A DNA stretch of 64,000 bases, taken from Bryobacteraceae bacterium. GTDB taxonomy: Bacteria; Acidobacteriota; Terriglobia; Bryobacterales; Bryobacteraceae. Below, piece by piece: positions 53,902-62,710 of the stretch (position 1 is the first letter of the stretch; each line of letters starts with the position of its first letter). The stretch spans positions 62,001 through 126,000 of the forward strand of contig JAHDVK010000005.1 in NCBI GenBank assembly GCA_023384675.1, given 5' to 3'. Position numbers and translations under genes: made by a program. The notes under the pieces are model-generated. The model was not told the DNA's origin and ran no database searches. It was given only the letters and a program-made list of their open reading frames with translations.

Positions 53902-54864
53902 ATGTCTGTGACTGAACTGTCAAACCTGTTCCGCGACTTGGACGACAATCTGATCCGTATTCTGCATGGCTTCGCCTACCTGCTGGGGGCGGCGCTGCTG
54001 ACGATGGTGGTCAGTTCCCTGGTGCGGCGCCTCCGGAATTACTGGCTCGACCAGATGCGCGAGCGAAAGGGCGTGGCGGGGATCGAAATGGAGAAGCAGA
54101 CCCGCACGATGGCGTCGCTGATGCGCCGCCTCGCGGTGACGGTCATCTGGGCGTTGGGTATCGCGCTCGCCCTCGGTCAGTTTGGATTAAACGTCGCCCC
54201 GCTGCTGGCGGGCGCGGGTGTCGCGGGCATCGCCATCGGCTTTGCCGCACAAAGTATTCTGAAGGACTGGATCAATGGGTTCTTCCTGCTCACGGAGGGC
54301 CAGATCCGGATTCACGATGTCATTCAGGTTGGGAATGTCACCGGCGCGGTGGAGAAGATGACGCTCCGGACCATCGCCCTGCGCGGATTCGACGGTGCTC
54401 TGCACGTCATCGCCAACGGCACGGTGCAGTCATTTACGAATAAAACTCTGCTGTTCAGCTATTATGTCTTCGAAATCGGGGTTGACTATTCCGAGGACCC
54501 GGCCCGCATGATGCAGTTGATGCGCGAAGTCGACCAGGCATTGCGCGATGACGCCCAGTTTGGCCCATTGATCCTGGAGCCGCTGGATATCGTGGGCGTG
54601 GACCGGTTCGCCGAGACCGGCGTGATCGTCAAAGCGCGCCTGAAGACGCTGCCTAGCCAGCAATGGCGGGCAGGACGGGAATTCAACAAGCGGCTTCAGC
54701 AGCGCTGCGGCGAGGCGGGGCTGGCCATCGCGACGGCGCAGCGGGCCGTGCAGTTGTTCGAGCGTGGCGATCCGGCGGCCGAGTCGCGCCGCTTGGTCTT
54801 TGATCCGCTGGCCCGCCAGGAATTGAAGGAGATCGTCCGCGAGGTGGTGCGCGAGGAGAGGTGA
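53902..54864 (+). CDS. Small-conductance mechanosensitive channel (MscS family)
   Basis: A 320-residue channel opened by membrane tension to release solutes on osmotic downshock. Transmembrane segments at about 24-45 and 68-90, and pore helix TM3 in PLLAGAGVAGIAIGFAAQSILKDWINGFF, which has the Gly/Ala pattern of the MscS pore. Beta domain DVIQVGNVTGAVEKMTLRTIALRGFDG, then IANGTVQSFTN. ATG 53902 with TAGGA upstream; the longer frame is rejected. Followed closely by a small hypothetical gene. Confidence 0.93.
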   Translation: MSVTELSNLFRDLDDNLIRILHGFAYLLGAALLTMVVSSLVRRLRNYWLDQMRERKGVAGIEMEKQTRTMASLMRRLAVTVIWALGIALALGQFGLNVAPLLAGAGVAGIAIGFAAQSILKDWINGFFLLTEGQIRIHDVIQVGNVTGAVEKMTLRTIALRGFDGALHVIANGTVQSFTNKTLLFSYYVFEIGVDYSEDPARMMQLMREVDQALRDDAQFGPLILEPLDIVGVDRFAETGVIVKARLKTLPSQQWRAGREFNKRLQQRCGEAGLAIATAQRAVQLFERGDPAAESRRLVFDPLARQELKEIVREVVREER

Positions 54865-54871
54865 TTCAGTG

Positions 54872-55408
54872 ATGCAGCCAATCGACCGTAAAACACCCAA
54901 TACCCTGGAGTGGAAGCAGGAGTCTGCCTTTGGGCGCTACTTCGAGTTAAAAGGCGGGGAATCTCTATACGGAACAATCGAATTCGTGAAGAAGTTCGGG
55001 TCGCTGGCCGAGGCGCGCACAGCCACGGGCAGTTGGAGCTTCAAGCGGCGCGGAATGCTGACGCCCACCGTGGCGGTCAGGGAGTCCGGCAAGGAGGAGG
55101 ACATCGCGATCTACAAGCCGAAATGGAGCTCCTGGAAGGGCGAACTCACGCTGAACGCAGGCGAGAATCTAAAGTTTGAAAGCGCGAGCATGTGGGGCAA
55201 GGACTGGGTTCTCTCTGCGTCTGGCGAAACGCCCCTCCTGCGATTCACAACGCGCGGGCTTCTGAAGTCCGCGGCGGAAGTACAGGTGGAGCCGGCCGGA
55301 CACTCCCGCGCGGATCTGCCTTTGCTGCTCTGCCTTTGCTGGTACCTGATCGAGCTGTACCGCCTGGACGCCGACGCCGGCGGCGCGGCGGCCGCGGGAG
55401 TGGTTTGA
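54872..55408 (+). CDS. Hypothetical protein
   Basis: A 178-residue protein, soluble and beta-rich in its first 145 residues (GRYFELKGGESLYGTIEFVKKFGSLAEARTATGSWSFKR), with a hydrophobic stretch near the C-terminus (LPLLLCLCWYLIELYRL) that could anchor it as a tail. No family is recognised. GTG 54869 or ATG 54872 may start it, with GAGGAGAGG upstream. Eight bp after the MscS stop, so likely in one transcript. Confidence 0.62.
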   Translation: MQPIDRKTPNTLEWKQESAFGRYFELKGGESLYGTIEFVKKFGSLAEARTATGSWSFKRRGMLTPTVAVRESGKEEDIAIYKPKWSSWKGELTLNAGENLKFESASMWGKDWVLSASGETPLLRFTTRGLLKSAAEVQVEPAGHSRADLPLLLCLCWYLIELYRLDADAGGAAAAGVV

Positions 55409-55509
55409 CTCCAAGCCGCATCCGCCGGGTTCTCTACATCGCCGCGCATGGCGGCTTCCAGGGACAACCGCTCCCTTCGCGATTCCGCCGCCCGCCGTGC
55501 GGTCCTGCT

Positions 55510-56565
55510 TCAAGCCGGTTGGGGCGCACGCGCGTGCTGCCCGATCACCGCGCCAATCCTTTCCAGCGGCAGGACCATCTCCGCCGCACCAAGCCTGATC
55601 GCCTCGCGGGGCATGCCGAAGACCACGCAGCTTGACTCGTCCTGGGCCAGCGTCAGCGCCCCAGACGCGCGCATGGCGGCAAGACCCTCAGCGCCATCGC
55701 TGCCCATTCCCGTAAGAATCACACCCATGGCCCCGGCCCCCGCCTCGCGCGCCACGGAACGGAACAAGACGTCCACCGAGGGCTTCTGGTAGCAGACCTT
55801 CGGACCATCTTCCAGCCGCGCCCGCCAGCGTCCCGCGCCGCCGCTCTCCAGGACGAGATGCCGTCCTCCGGGCGCGATCAGCACCAAACCCGGTTCGAGC
55901 GCTTCTCCGCCCTGAGCTTCACGAACGTCGAGGGCCGTGGCGCGATTCAGGCGTTCCGCGAAGGCGGTGGAAAAGACGGGTGGAATATGCTGCGCCACCA
56001 GCACGGGCGGGGTTCCAGGCGGCAGCATGCGAATCACCTGCTCGATCGCCTGCGTGCCGCCGGTGGACGCACCGATGGCGATCAGGCGCCGGCGCGGCCC
56101 CTTCTCCATCTGAAATCGCGGCAGCGGCGGCAGCCGCGGCGCGGCCGGGCGCTTGCACGCCCGCGCCGCGGCTGCCGCTCGCACACGGCGGGGCAGATCC
56201 TCCTTCAGATCGCCCACCGAATAGGGTCCGCCCGGCTTGGCCACCACATCCACCGCGCCCCGGCTCAGGGCCTCGATCGCCGCCGTTGTTGAACTTTGAG
56301 CCAAAGAACTGATCACGATCACCGGCAGCGGATGATGGCGCATGATGCGGTCCAGGAAGGTGAGCCCGTCCATGCGCGGCATCTCGATGTCGAGCGTCAC
56401 CACGTCGGGCTTGAGCGAAAGGATCCGGTCGCGCGCGATATACGGGTCTGGAGCCGTCCCGACAACCTCGATGCCCGGCGCGGCATCCAGGATCGAGGAC
56501 AGAACGCGGCGGACAATCGCCGAATCGTCCACCACCAGTGTCCGGATTGGCTTCGCGTCCCTCAT
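55510..56565 (-). CDS. cheB: Chemotaxis protein-glutamate methylesterase/deamidase CheB
   Basis: A 351-residue adaptation enzyme removing methyl groups from chemoreceptors. Receiver domain with RTLVVDDSAIVRRVL and phospho-Asp in DVVTLDIEMPRMDG; linker; esterase domain with catalytic Ser in LIAIGASTGGTQAI, His in VLVAQHIPPVFSTAFAERL, and Asp in LTGMGSDGAEGLAAMR. ATG 56565 overlaps the cheX stop by 1 bp; upstream in-frame sequence lies inside cheX. Last gene of the operon. It would be phosphorylated by CheA. Confidence 0.95.
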   Translation of the reverse strand: MRDAKPIRTLVVDDSAIVRRVLSSILDAAPGIEVVGTAPDPYIARDRILSLKPDVVTLDIEMPRMDGLTFLDRIMRHHPLPVIVISSLAQSSTTAAIEALSRGAVDVVAKPGGPYSVGDLKEDLPRRVRAAAAARACKRPAAPRLPPLPRFQMEKGPRRRLIAIGASTGGTQAIEQVIRMLPPGTPPVLVAQHIPPVFSTAFAERLNRATALDVREAQGGEALEPGLVLIAPGGRHLVLESGGAGRWRARLEDGPKVCYQKPSVDVLFRSVAREAGAGAMGVILTGMGSDGAEGLAAMRASGALTLAQDESSCVVFGMPREAIRLGAAEMVLPLERIGAVIGQHARAPQPA

Positions 56566-57041
56566 CACGCTCCGTTGAAGAACAGGCGCACCGCCAGACG
56601 GCCGCTCTCGAGCGGGGCCACCAGCCAACCCTCCGGCCCAACTTCCGCCTCCGCCAGGATCAGTCTCGGCGCGGCCAGTTGGAAGCCCCCCGGCGGCTGG
56701 AGGCGTGAAAGAGCGGTCCCGCATAGCATGTTGGCCAGTTCGAGGAGCACCAGGCGGACCTCGGCTCCTGTTACCGTGCTGTCGTCTTCGCGCCCCAGAA
56801 AACTCCCGGCGAGCCGCTGTGCCGCCGCCGGGTCCGCATCCACTTCGAGGCGCCCCGCGGACGCACCCTTGAATTCCACCGCCGCGCCCAGCCCCGCGCA
56901 GGGCGGCCGCCCCTCGAACAGCTCACCGATGGGGCACTCGAAGAACATGGTTTCCAGCACCTCCGGTACAATCCCGGCCAAATCGTTATCCAGGACGCGC
57001 CGCGTTGCGGCCTTGAAGGTCTCCGTCTCAAAACTCCGCAT
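56565..57041 (-). CDS. CheX-type chemotaxis phosphatase
   Basis: A 158-residue CheC/CheX/FliY-family protein that would dephosphorylate CheY-P. The active-site pair Glu..Asn is visible as LLELANMLCGTALS (ExxN), the single-site arrangement of CheX rather than the two sites of CheC. The rest (ETMFFECPIG; GASAGRLEVDADPAAAQRL) fits the fold. GGAAG ribosome site upstream. Placed between cheD and cheB. Its presumed substrate, a CheY, is not in the window. Confidence 0.85.
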   Translation of the reverse strand: MRSFETETFKAATRRVLDNDLAGIVPEVLETMFFECPIGELFEGRPPCAGLGAAVEFKGASAGRLEVDADPAAAQRLAGSFLGREDDSTVTGAEVRLVLLELANMLCGTALSRLQPPGGFQLAAPRLILAEAEVGPEGWLVAPLESGRLAVRLFFNGA

Positions 57042-57155
57042 TTGCCACTTCCTTTCTCTGGGCGCCCGCCCAGCCCGGAAATCATGCCGCCGGCAACCCG
57101 GCCCTCCCGGCCGAACGCCGGACCAACCGGAACTCCAACCGGAAATCGCCCGCTT

Positions 57156-57713
57156 TCAACCGCCGTCTGCGCATATTGCATCCCCCTTTCCCCCGGACCG
57201 CGCCTGCGGACGACGGGCCCGTCCGCCTCCCAGCTCGCGCTCGCCATCCTCCAAGGTCCGAATCCATTGCCTTCCGGTACCCACCTCCAGGCGAACCGAC
57301 CGCGACACCACTCCGCCCACATCCTCGGCCTCCACCAGAACCCCAGCCTGCCCGAGGATGCGCCGGATCGCGGCGTAGTTCCGCCTGCCGATCTGGAACG
57401 GCCCGCATCCTCCCGCCACCGCCGCTCCACCCGCCAGCCGGACCACCAACCTCTGCTTTTCGGCTCCCAGACGGTAGGCCGCCTGGAACAACAGGGGCAC
57501 GCCGGTGTCGGCGTAGCGGAAGGGCTGGCTCGCGCCGGCCTCCTCCAGCCCGCCTTTGGCCTCGGGCAGCACGAAATGCAGCAGGCCCCCAACGCACGCC
57601 ACCGGGTCCCACACGGTCACGGCGATGCAGGAGCCCAGCGCGTAGGTCACCAGTTGTGTGTCCGCCGCCGCGCTGAGTTGGCAGCCGCCCATGCCCACCA
57701 CCAGCGGCCTCAC
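57156..57713 (-). CDS. cheD: Chemoreceptor glutamine deamidase CheD
   Basis: A 185-residue deamidase acting on receptor Gln residues. Cys nucleophile in VTYALGSCIAVTVWDP, His in GGLLHFVLPEA, and Thr in YADTGVPLLF; then RRNYAAIRRIL near the end. Start GTG 57713 overlaps the cheR stop (GTGA); Met at 57692 is an alternative. A 114 bp gap to cheX contains no gene. In species with CheD and CheX/CheC, CheD often binds the phosphatase; the ordering suggests this here. Confidence 0.9.
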   Translation of the reverse strand: MRPLVVGMGGCQLSAAADTQLVTYALGSCIAVTVWDPVACVGGLLHFVLPEAKGGLEEAGASQPFRYADTGVPLLFQAAYRLGAEKQRLVVRLAGGAAVAGGCGPFQIGRRNYAAIRRILGQAGVLVEAEDVGGVVSRSVRLEVGTGRQWIRTLEDGERELGGGRARRPQARSGGKGDAICADGG

Positions 57714-58564
57714 GGCTGTTCCCTCCCAGATTGGGGTCGCCGGTACACCGACGGCATCACGTAATCCAGGCCGTGCCGTATTCCCATCAGACCCTCGCTA
57801 TGGCCGATCAACAGCCAGCCGCCGGGCACGAGGCGGTCCCGAAGCCGCCGGACCAGCAGCTCCTGCACTGTCCTGCCCAGATAAATCATGACGTTCCGGC
57901 AGAAGATCACGTCGAAGTGCGGCAAACCGGCCAGGCTCCCGGTCAGGTTCCGGCGCTGAAACTCCACGCGGCGCCGCAAGGTGTCCTTCACGCGCACATA
58001 ACCCTGACAGGCGCCCGAACCGCGCTGCAGATACCGGCGCCGCCAGACTTCCGGGAGCATGCCCACCCGGTCCGCACTGTATATCCCCGTGCGCGCCACC
58101 TCCAGAGCCCTGGTCGAGATATCGCTCGCCACCAGGCGCAGGCTCGCCAGCCTGGCTTCGCCCAGCACCTCGGCGGCGTGCATCAGGATCGTGTATGGCT
58201 CCTCGCCTGTTGCGCACCCCGCGCTCCAAATCGCCACCTCGCAGCCGTGACGCGCCGCCGGGACCAGCACCCGTTCTCTCAGCAGATCGAAGTGCCGGGG
58301 CTCGCGCTGAAAGCTGGTGTGATTTGTCGTCAGCGCATCGATCAGCGCCACCAGTTCCCCCCCTCCCGGTTCGCGGCGAATCCGTTCGAGGTAGGCGGGG
58401 ATGCCATTCAGGCCCAGTTCGCGGGCCCGCCGGGCCAGCCGCGCCGCAACCAGCGCCTCCTTGCCAGGCTTCAAGTCCAGGCCGCAGGCGCGCCGGGCCA
58501 GTCCGCGGATCAGCTCGAATCCCTCCCGGCCCAACTCCCATTCGGATCCGATCCCCGCCGCCAT
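57710..58564 (-). CDS. cheR: Chemotaxis protein methyltransferase CheR
   Basis: A 284-residue SAM-dependent enzyme methylating chemoreceptor glutamates. N-terminal helical domain (ELGREGFELIRGLARRACGLDLKPGKEALV), SAM site AIWSAGCATGEEPYTILM, LVASDISTRALEVARTGIY, and the beta-subdomain region FDVIFCRNVMIYLG; IGHSEGLMGIRHGLDYV closes it. ATG 58564 has AGAGGA upstream; the tandem ATG at 58594/58591, overlapping the cheA stop, is an alternative. No TPR domain. Confidence 0.95.
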   Translation of the reverse strand: MAAGIGSEWELGREGFELIRGLARRACGLDLKPGKEALVAARLARRARELGLNGIPAYLERIRREPGGGELVALIDALTTNHTSFQREPRHFDLLRERVLVPAARHGCEVAIWSAGCATGEEPYTILMHAAEVLGEARLASLRLVASDISTRALEVARTGIYSADRVGMLPEVWRRRYLQRGSGACQGYVRVKDTLRRRVEFQRRNLTGSLAGLPHFDVIFCRNVMIYLGRTVQELLVRRLRDRLVPGGWLLIGHSEGLMGIRHGLDYVMPSVYRRPQSGREQP

Positions 58565-58590
58565 GGGCGTCCTCTTCTCTCCACCGGCCA

Positions 58591-60369
58591 TCATTCCCGC
58601 GCCAGCCTCCGGGCTCCGGGACCGAGCGCCGCCAGGTCGATAATCAGACCCACCCGCCCGTCGCCCAGGATCGCGCCGCCCGCGATGCCTCGCACCCGGC
58701 TGAACGTCTCCCCAAGGCTTTTGATTACCACTTCCTGCTTGCCAGCCAGGCTGTCCACTTGCAGGCAGAACTGCAGTCCCTCGCTCTCGCCGACAATCAG
58801 CAAACCTGCCCCGGCGTCCGCCGCCGGCGCCGCGCCGAACCGCTGGGCCAGCCGCACCACCGGCAAAAGACGGTCCCGCACCAGCGCCATCTCGCCCTTG
58901 CCCTCCACGGTAAACATCATGCCGGGCTCGGACTTCAGGATCTCGCGTACACCATAGATCGGCACGATGTAACGCTCTCCCGCCGCATGAACCACCAACC
59001 CGTCGATGATCGCCAGCGTCAGCGGAACCTTCACGTGGAACACCGTTCCTTCGCCCGGCGACGTCTCGATCTCCACCCGGCCCCGGAGCCGTTCCACATG
59101 CCGCCGCACCACATCCATCCCCACCCCGCGGCCGGAAACGCCGGTGACCTTTTCGGCCGTCGAAAAGCCCGGATGAAAGATCAACTGCCAGACCTCGGCG
59201 TCGCTCAGCTGCTGGTCCGCTCCGACCAGGCCGCGCATACGGGCCTTGTCCAGTATCTTCCCGCGGCTCAGCCCGCGGCCGTCGTCGCGGATGCCGATGA
59301 CGATCTGCCCCGCCTGGTGCTTCGCGCCCAGCCACACGCGGCCCACAGGCGGCTTTCCGGCCGCCAGTCGCTCCTCGGGCCCCTCCAGCCCGTGGTCCAC
59401 CGAGTTTCGAAGCATATGGACCAGCGGGTCCGCGATCTCCTCCACGATCGAGCGGTCCAACTCCACATCCTCCCCGGACAACTCCAATTCAGCCCGCTTG
59501 CCGGACTTGCGGGCCAGATCGCGGACCAGCCGCGTCATGCGCCTGAACAGCTGCCCCACCGGCACCATGCGCAAGGCCATGGCCGTCTTCTGCACTTCGG
59601 CGGTGACCCGCGCCAGCTGCGTCAGGTCGCGCTGCAGCCGGGGAGTCTTCGCGCCTTCCAAGCCGGGGTTGTGCCGCAGCATCGACTGCGCAATCACCAG
59701 TTCGCCCGCCATATCCACCAGGTATTCGAGCTTCGCGGTATCCACCCTGATGAGCGCAGCCGGGGCCCTCGACGACTTCGCGGCTGTCTGCGCCGCGGCG
59801 GCCGGCGTCTCGCCCTCCAAACCCGGAGCGCCGCCCGCGCCAGCGCTCGAAGCCGCGCGCACCCTGTCGATCAGGGCCTCCGGGGCGGGCGGCGGCAGGC
59901 CCGCCCGGCCGCACGCGCCCTCTTCGATCGACCCCAGCCACACCGCCAGGTAATCGCTGGCGGCCAGCACCGCATCCACCCGTTCCGGCGTCATCTTCAA
60001 TTCGCCGGAGCGCACCCGGTCGAGCAGCGTCTCCACCTCGTGGCTTACCTCCTGGATCACCGGGAAATCCAGGAACCCGGCCAGGCCCTTGATCGTGTGA
60101 AAGCTCCGGAACGTACTGTTGATCGTCTCCGCACCCGAGGCCCCCTGCTCAATCTCCAGCAGGCGCGCCTCGATATTGCTCAGATGCTCCCGCGCCTCCA
60201 GCAGGAAGTCCTGAATCATCTGCGGATCCTGCGCCAACGCGTTGAGCGCGGGCGGCTCCGTCCCGGCCGGCGCTTCGGCCAGCCTGCGGAGCGCCTCGCC
60301 GGCCTCCACCACGGTCTCCGGCCGGATGGCCTCCGCTTCCGGCGGGTGTGTAGGGGTACGCTTCTTCAT
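58591..60369 (-). CDS. cheA: Chemotaxis histidine kinase CheA
   Basis: A 592-residue kinase. HPt domain with phospho-His in STFRSFHTIKGLAGFLDF; no clear P2 CheY/CheB-docking domain but an Ala-rich linker; dimerisation domain with LVDMAGELVIAQSMLRHN; ATPase domain with HMLRNSVDHGLEGPEER, GIRDDGRGLSRGKI and VSGRGVGMDVVRRHVERL; CheW-like regulatory domain (VPLTLAIIDGLVVHAAGERYIVPI). ATG 60369 chosen; the upstream extension is rejected. Lack of a recognisable P2 domain is noted but P2 is poorly conserved. Confidence 0.95.
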   Translation of the reverse strand: MKKRTPTHPPEAEAIRPETVVEAGEALRRLAEAPAGTEPPALNALAQDPQMIQDFLLEAREHLSNIEARLLEIEQGASGAETINSTFRSFHTIKGLAGFLDFPVIQEVSHEVETLLDRVRSGELKMTPERVDAVLAASDYLAVWLGSIEEGACGRAGLPPPAPEALIDRVRAASSAGAGGAPGLEGETPAAAAQTAAKSSRAPAALIRVDTAKLEYLVDMAGELVIAQSMLRHNPGLEGAKTPRLQRDLTQLARVTAEVQKTAMALRMVPVGQLFRRMTRLVRDLARKSGKRAELELSGEDVELDRSIVEEIADPLVHMLRNSVDHGLEGPEERLAAGKPPVGRVWLGAKHQAGQIVIGIRDDGRGLSRGKILDKARMRGLVGADQQLSDAEVWQLIFHPGFSTAEKVTGVSGRGVGMDVVRRHVERLRGRVEIETSPGEGTVFHVKVPLTLAIIDGLVVHAAGERYIVPIYGVREILKSEPGMMFTVEGKGEMALVRDRLLPVVRLAQRFGAAPAADAGAGLLIVGESEGLQFCLQVDSLAGKQEVVIKSLGETFSRVRGIAGGAILGDGRVGLIIDLAALGPGARRLARE

Positions 60370-60412
60370 GGCATTCCTGACGTGCGGACAGCGCCGGCGG
60401 CGCCACCCCGGC

Positions 60413-61969
60413 TTAGAAGTCCCTGAAGCCCTCCTCCAGGGGAAAAGCCTCCCGCCCCCGCGCAAGCGCCCACGGAGCGGCCCGCACCGGAGCCGGCGGC
60501 GCAGGCCTCGCCTCGGAGCGCGGCAACCGCTCCATGCGCACGCTGCCCACCAGATCGCGCAACTGCTCCACAGCCGCGTTCAACGAACCTGCCTGCTCGC
60601 TCATCATCTCGCCCGCCGAGGCGCTCTGCTCCGCGCTCGCGGCCGTGGACTGGGTCAACCCCTGCATCTGCGCGACTGCCCTTGCGATCTGCTCGATCCC
60701 GCGCGCCTGCTCCTGGCTGCCCACATGCACCTCGTTGGTCAGCACGTTGATGCGCGCGGCGTTCTCCACCACTTTCGTCACCCAGGCCGCTACTTCGTCC
60801 AGTTTCGCCTTGCCCTCGTTCGAGCGCACGATCGACTCCTCAATCAGCTCCGAAGTGTCCCGCGCCGCCTGCGCAGAACGCTGCGCCAGGTTCCGCACTT
60901 CGTCGGCCACCACCGCGAAGCCCATCCCGGCTTCGCCGGCGCGCGCCGCCTCCACCGCCGCGTTCAGCGCCAGGATATTGGTCTGGAAGGCGATCTCATC
61001 GATCACCTTGATGATCTTCGAGATCTTCTCGCTCGAGGCGTTGATCTCGCGCATCGAACCGATCATCTCCTCCAGCTTCCGGTTCGTCTCCTTCAGCATC
61101 CGGTCCACCTGCTCCACCTCGGTGGCCGCGTTGCGCGCGTTCTCGGCGTTTTTCTGCGTCATCGCATTGATCTCCTCGGTCGAGGCCGAGGTCTCCTCGA
61201 GCGAGGCCGCCTGCTCGGAAGATCCCTGCGCCATCGACTGGCTGGCTGTGGAAACCTGTTGCGCCGCCGATGCCACCTGGGAGGCCCCGCGGGCGATCTC
61301 CAGCGTGATCCCGCGCAGCTCCCGGTTCGCGCTCCAGACCGTCCGGAAGCCGAAGATGACAACCGCCACCGCGGCCCCCGCCAGCGCCAGCATGACCGCC
61401 ATGAGCAGCGAGGCCCGGCCTCGCGCATCGCCGCCCGCGCGCTCCAGCATCTCCTGCTGCGCCCGCACCAGCCACGTGACATGCTCGACCGTTTCGGCCA
61501 GCAGCGGCGCGATGCGTTCCCGCTGCAGCGCGGTCGCTTCGTCGAATCGCTGTTCGCGCAGCTGCTCCACGAGCCGGGCTGAATGCGTCCGGTACTGGTC
61601 CACAATCGCGCCCAGCTTGTCCCAACGGACGCGCCCCTCGCCACCCGCCAGCAGAGCCCGGCCTTCCTCGAGCATCCGCTCCATCCGGTCGAGCGCCTCG
61701 CGCGACTGCTTCTCCGCCTCCGCCACGCCAGCGGCGTCGGCGGTCAACCCGCTCAGCATCATCCCCCTCTGCGCGGCGATCAGGTTCTGCGACCGCGCAT
61801 CGACCTGCGAGATCAGTTCCGTCTTGCGCGCGTCCTTCGCCGCGAACTGCTCCACCAGCCCGCCGAACGACACCACGCTATAGACGCCGAAACCGCCCAG
61901 CAGCAGCAGAAACGCCGCGAGAATCGATTGCACGCTCAGCAGCTTGGTACCTAAAGCCATCCTTTTCAT
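60413..61969 (-). CDS. Methyl-accepting chemotaxis protein
   Basis: A 518-residue receptor. TM1 (about 8-34), a periplasmic four-helix-bundle-like sensor (about 35-190), TM2 (about 188-210), then a short HAMP-like stretch and the cytosolic coiled coil with hairpin tip [44 protein letters not shown]. The C-terminus ends EEGFRDF; G-F-R-D-F fits the aromatic pentapeptide pattern used to tether CheR/CheB on some receptors. ATGA overlap with cheW. The ligand is unknown. Confidence 0.93.
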   Translation of the reverse strand: MKRMALGTKLLSVQSILAAFLLLLGGFGVYSVVSFGGLVEQFAAKDARKTELISQVDARSQNLIAAQRGMMLSGLTADAAGVAEAEKQSREALDRMERMLEEGRALLAGGEGRVRWDKLGAIVDQYRTHSARLVEQLREQRFDEATALQRERIAPLLAETVEHVTWLVRAQQEMLERAGGDARGRASLLMAVMLALAGAAVAVVIFGFRTVWSANRELRGITLEIARGASQVASAAQQVSTASQSMAQGSSEQAASLEETSASTEEINAMTQKNAENARNAATEVEQVDRMLKETNRKLEEMIGSMREINASSEKISKIIKVIDEIAFQTNILALNAAVEAARAGEAGMGFAVVADEVRNLAQRSAQAARDTSELIEESIVRSNEGKAKLDEVAAWVTKVVENAARINVLTNEVHVGSQEQARGIEQIARAVAQMQGLTQSTAASAEQSASAGEMMSEQAGSLNAAVEQLRDLVGSVRMERLPRSEARPAPPAPVRAAPWALARGREAFPLEEGFRDF

Positions 61970-62538
61970 GACTTCTCACTCTCCCTTGCGATTTCCTTGT
62001 CATCTTCCACGCCCGCGCTCGCCGCGCTGTGCTGCCGCCGCAGGTGTTCCAGCCCCTGCACTTCGCTCGCCGTCAGCACCCCGTCGATGTCCAGCAGCAT
62101 CTTCACCTTGCCCTTCACCTTGGCCATGCCCAGGATGTACGGCACTTCAATGTCCTCGCCGAACTCCGGCGTGTCCTCGATGTCCGCTGCCTGCAGCGTC
62201 AGAACCTCCGACACGCCATCCACGATGGCGCCCATCTGCACCGGACGCGATTCCTGCATCACCTCGGCCACCACGATGCAGGTCCTCTGCGTGTACCCCG
62301 CCTCCTCCAGGCCGAACTTCGCCCGCAGGTCGATCACCGGAATCACCTTGCCCCGCAGGTTGATCACGCCTTTTACGAAATGCGCCGTTTGCGGTACCGC
62401 CGTGATCTCCTGCAGACCCATGATCTCGCGCACTTTCAAGACCGGAACGCCGAACTCCTCGCGCCCCAGATAAAACACCAGGTACTTGCCGGGCCGGTCC
62501 CCCGCGCCTGCCTGCTTCTCCGCCAACCCAGCGTGCAT
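61966..62538 (-). CDS. cheW: Chemotaxis coupling protein CheW
   Basis: A 190-residue scaffold coupling CheA to receptors: [24 protein letters not shown] at the start, [23 protein letters not shown], then [22 protein letters not shown] and a Ser/Glu-rich C-terminal tail. ATG 62538 is preceded by GGGAGG. First gene of the seven-gene operon; its stop overlaps the receptor start. The operon promoter must lie in the 172 bp shared with the divergent selenocysteine peroxiredoxin gene. Confidence 0.95.
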   Translation of the reverse strand: MHAGLAEKQAGAGDRPGKYLVFYLGREEFGVPVLKVREIMGLQEITAVPQTAHFVKGVINLRGKVIPVIDLRAKFGLEEAGYTQRTCIVVAEVMQESRPVQMGAIVDGVSEVLTLQAADIEDTPEFGEDIEVPYILGMAKVKGKVKMLLDIDGVLTASEVQGLEHLRRQHSAASAGVEDDKEIARESEKS

Positions 62539-62710
62539 GACCGCCTCCCGTGCTTGCTCTCAGACGCCAGCCTCGCGCCGCCGGCTCTCCCATCTCCTCT
62601 TCGGCCAACTTCCCTCTCTCTTCACCGTTTCGGGGGAGATTCTTTCATCCGCCCGGCCGGGCGTGTTAAGCTCAGGGCCAGAATCCCGATTCCCTTCTCG
62701 AGGAGGTCCC

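Noticed and set aside
58195-60426. 743-codon plus-strand frame opposite cheA and cheR
   Set aside because: Antisense shadow rich in His/Arg/Pro; cheA and cheR motifs are unmistakable on the other strand.
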